Below are positions 6,005 through 7,255 of a stretch of 7,255 bases of DNA, piece after piece (position 1 is the stretch's first letter; the number at the start of each line of letters is the position of its first letter). This stretch comes from Candidatus Microgenomates bacterium (lineage in GTDB: Bacteria > Patescibacteriota > Microgenomatia > UBA1406 > GWC2-37-13): assembly GCA_015491205.1 (NCBI GenBank), contig WFWI01000011.1:1-7255 (forward strand). The letters are read 5' to 3'. The position numbers and the translations under genes are program-made. Under the pieces are notes generated by a model, which was not told where the DNA came from, ran no database searches, and was given only the letters and a program-made list of their open reading frames with translations.

Positions 6005-6841
6005 ATGCTTCAAAAAAAGAATATCTTAAAGTACATAGTTATTGGAGGAGGTTTATTAATTTTTTTGGGTTTGCTTCCCAATTTAATGCCTTTCTACACT
6101 GTCCGCTACGGGCAAGCAGGGATAGTTACGCGTTTTGGCAAGATAGTTAGAGTTTCAAAGCCGGGTTTTCACCTTAAAATTCCTATTATTGAAAAAGTAG
6201 AATACTACACTACTCAAAAAATAATATATGAAACAAGTGAGAATCCTCAAAGCTCAAGGGCAGATTATACAGACTACCCTGTGGATACCTCCACAAAAGA
6301 TGGTCAGCAAATAAAGATTCGTTACACAATAAGGTTTAGAATCAATCCAGATAAAGTAAGGTGGGTGGCAGAGAATATTGGAAAAGAAGAGCAGGTAGTG
6401 GAGAGGGTTGTGAAAGCAGATTCGCGCTCAGTTGTGCGCAATATTGCCCGTGAGTTTACAGCCCAAGAGCTCTACACAGGAAATGTTTTTAAGTTTCAGG
6501 ATAGGGTTGAGAAAATATTAAAGAAGAGTTTTGAGAATAACGGACTTATTTTAGATGAATTTTTGACAAGACAGATAAAGTTTAGCCAAGAATACGTTTC
6601 TGCTGTAGAGCAAAAACAGATTGAAAAGGAGAAAATTAAAACAGAGGAATATAGAGCTCAACAAGAAGAGTTTAGAAAACAGCAGAGAATAACAAGAGCC
6701 GAAGGAGAAGCTAAAGCTCAAGAAATATTAAGAAGAACAATTGATCCTCTTGTTTTACAAAAAATGGCAATAGAAAAGTGGGATGGTAGGCTCCCCACTT
6801 ATATGGGTGATAAAGCGGTTCCTTTTTTGAATATAAGGTGA
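6005..6841 (+). CDS. SPFH/Band 7 membrane protein (HflK/HflC/prohibitin-like)
   Basis: From the ATG at 6005 the product is 278 residues. A TM helix (about 9-30) is followed by the SPFH domain: 'YTVRYGQAGIVTRFGKIVRVSKPGFHLKIPIIEKV' is the classic entry, and 'DTSTKDGQQIKIRYTIRFRI' and 'ARSVVRN.AREFTAQELYTGN'-like segments (139-160) follow. Residues about 200-245 form a charged coiled coil (KQIEKEKIKTEEYRAQQEEF) ending in the 'RAEGEAKAQEIL' motif, then a short tail with 'KWDGRLPTYMGDKAVPF', also common in prohibitin/HflC relatives. Family members form ring- or cage-like oligomers that organise membrane domains and often modulate FtsH protease. HflK and HflC usually come as a pair; only one is here, so a homo-oligomeric prohibitin- or stomatin-like role is as likely. 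An in-frame GTG at 5948 would overlap the previous gene by 11 bases but lies upstream of the promoter. Confidence 0.93.
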   Translation: MLQKKNILKYIVIGGGLLIFLGLLPNLMPFYTVRYGQAGIVTRFGKIVRVSKPGFHLKIPIIEKVEYYTTQKIIYETSENPQSSRADYTDYPVDTSTKDGQQIKIRYTIRFRINPDKVRWVAENIGKEEQVVERVVKADSRSVVRNIAREFTAQELYTGNVFKFQDRVEKILKKSFENNGLILDEFLTRQIKFSQEYVSAVEQKQIEKEKIKTEEYRAQQEEFRKQQRITRAEGEAKAQEILRRTIDPLVLQKMAIEKWDGRLPTYMGDKAVPFLNIR

Positions 6842-6946
6842 ATCTGCCATACTTTATGTGTATTATAGATAAATACCCAACTCTTGATAAAAGACCGTAG
6901 ACTAAACGTGATCCCCAAAGATAAATTTTTTTATAATAACTACAAT
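6842..6946. other. Intergenic stretch before the last gene
   Basis: These 105 bases carry no gene I can support. The last gene's frame is open back to a TAG at 6866-6868, with a GTG at 6908 as the only alternative upstream start. No clear hairpin terminator follows the SPFH stop; ATAAATTTTTTT at 6921-6932 is a T-run with no stem before it. Confidence 0.5.
6932..6937 (+). promoter_or_regulatory. Perfect -10 box (TATAAT) before the last gene
   Basis: TATAAT lies 9 bases before the ATG at 6947, so a start site 6-7 bases downstream gives a leader of 2-3 bases. No -35 match is found at 15-19 bases upstream. The position agrees with the other short-leader promoters in the window and favours ATG 6947 over GTG 6908. 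Confidence 0.5.
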
Positions 6947-7255
6947 ATGCAACTTAGGTTCACAGGAAATTGGTATATTGATGTAGGGATTTTGGGATTT
7001 ATAAATCTATTCTCAGAAGCTGATTTATCTCTTGAAGGTTTATTAGAGGAATCTCCTGAAAAAATCAAAAAGAAATTTTTGATACTATATCTCACCAAGA
7101 TCATAGGAGATCAGATAAGGAACAATTTAGGAAGAAAAAAGCAGGAAAATGAATATAAAGAATTTATCAGTATTTATCGCAAGCGGAGAAAGTATATAGT
7201 GAATAGTATAAACAATTTGGTAAGTAAGTCTTATGCTGAGATAGTTGATTTCGTA
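6947..7255 (+). CDS. N-terminal fragment of a possible CRISPR Cas8-type (CXXC-CXXC) protein (partial, C-terminus off the right edge)
   Basis: The frame is open for 103 codons to the window end. The start 'MQLRFTGNWYIDVGILGFINLF' (1-22) resembles, from memory, the N-terminal signature of Cas8-family CRISPR proteins of subtype I-B/I-A type (Cst1, Cas_CXXC_CXXC), which often begin with a strand, a Trp and a 'naGi.Gf..l' helix. The rest is a Lys-rich helical stretch (residues 35-103, 'KKKFLILYLTKIIGDQIRNN') with no further diagnostic motif. The paired CXXC motifs that would confirm the family lie downstream and cannot be seen. No repeat array or other cas gene is in the window. Alternatives are another DNA/RNA-binding protein or an uncharacterised family. 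The open frame and start are well supported; the Cas8 reading is tentative. Confidence 0.6.
   Translation, partial: MQLRFTGNWYIDVGILGFINLFSEADLSLEGLLEESPEKIKKKFLILYLTKIIGDQIRNNLGRKKQENEYKEFISIYRKRRKYIVNSINNLVSKSYAEIVDFV

Noticed and set aside
4601..6841. Alternative genetic code with TGA read as glycine or tryptophan
   Set aside because: TGA ends radC and the SPFH gene at normal family lengths, and Trp is encoded by TGG throughout.
6908..6946. GTG at 6908 as the start of the last gene
   Set aside because: The TATAAT at 6932-6937 lies downstream of it, and the recognisable N-terminal motif begins right after ATG 6947.

Overview
The window reads as a piece of a small AT-rich bacterial genome (roughly one third G+C by eye), most likely a Patescibacteria/CPR lineage, perhaps Microgenomates-like. 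The hints are: very tight packing (gaps of 5, 10 and 14 bases and one 4-base overlap), start codons that mostly lack a Shine-Dalgarno sequence but have a -10-like box just upstream, single-TM envelope proteins with long cytoplasmic tails, and degenerate 7-bp repeats between genes. TGA works as a stop (radC and the SPFH gene), so the lineages that read TGA as glycine are unlikely. The taxonomic call is inference.

Layout. 1-2471 (minus): a two-gene envelope operon, with a membrane-tethered family 1 solute-binding protein followed 5 bases later by a protein with a PilM-like cytoplasmic part, one TM helix and an external part that runs off the left edge. 2482-3792 (plus): a VanW/G5-type cell-wall protein, divergent from the operon across a 10-base gap. 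3791-3979: a non-coding convergent junction built almost wholly of degenerate 7- and 8-bp tandem repeats folded as a long inverted repeat, plus a CTACNNN heptamer array. 3981-5281 (minus): radC, then a hexapeptide acetyltransferase joined by a GTGA stop/start overlap. 5296-6841 (plus): an unrecognised membrane-anchored protein with four external cysteines, then an SPFH (HflK/HflC/prohibitin-like) protein with its own extended -10 promoter. 6947-7255 (plus): the N-terminal 103 residues of a protein that may be a CRISPR Cas8-type subunit, cut by the right edge.

Functionally, the first three genes and the 5296-6841 pair all look like cell-envelope functions: ligand binding at the surface, peptidoglycan-associated VanW, and a membrane microdomain scaffold. 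radC and the acetyltransferase are a separate small operon. The points most worth checking are the repeat-built convergent junction, the palindromic 14-base divergent promoter whose arms contain both start codons, and the possible cas gene at the right edge.
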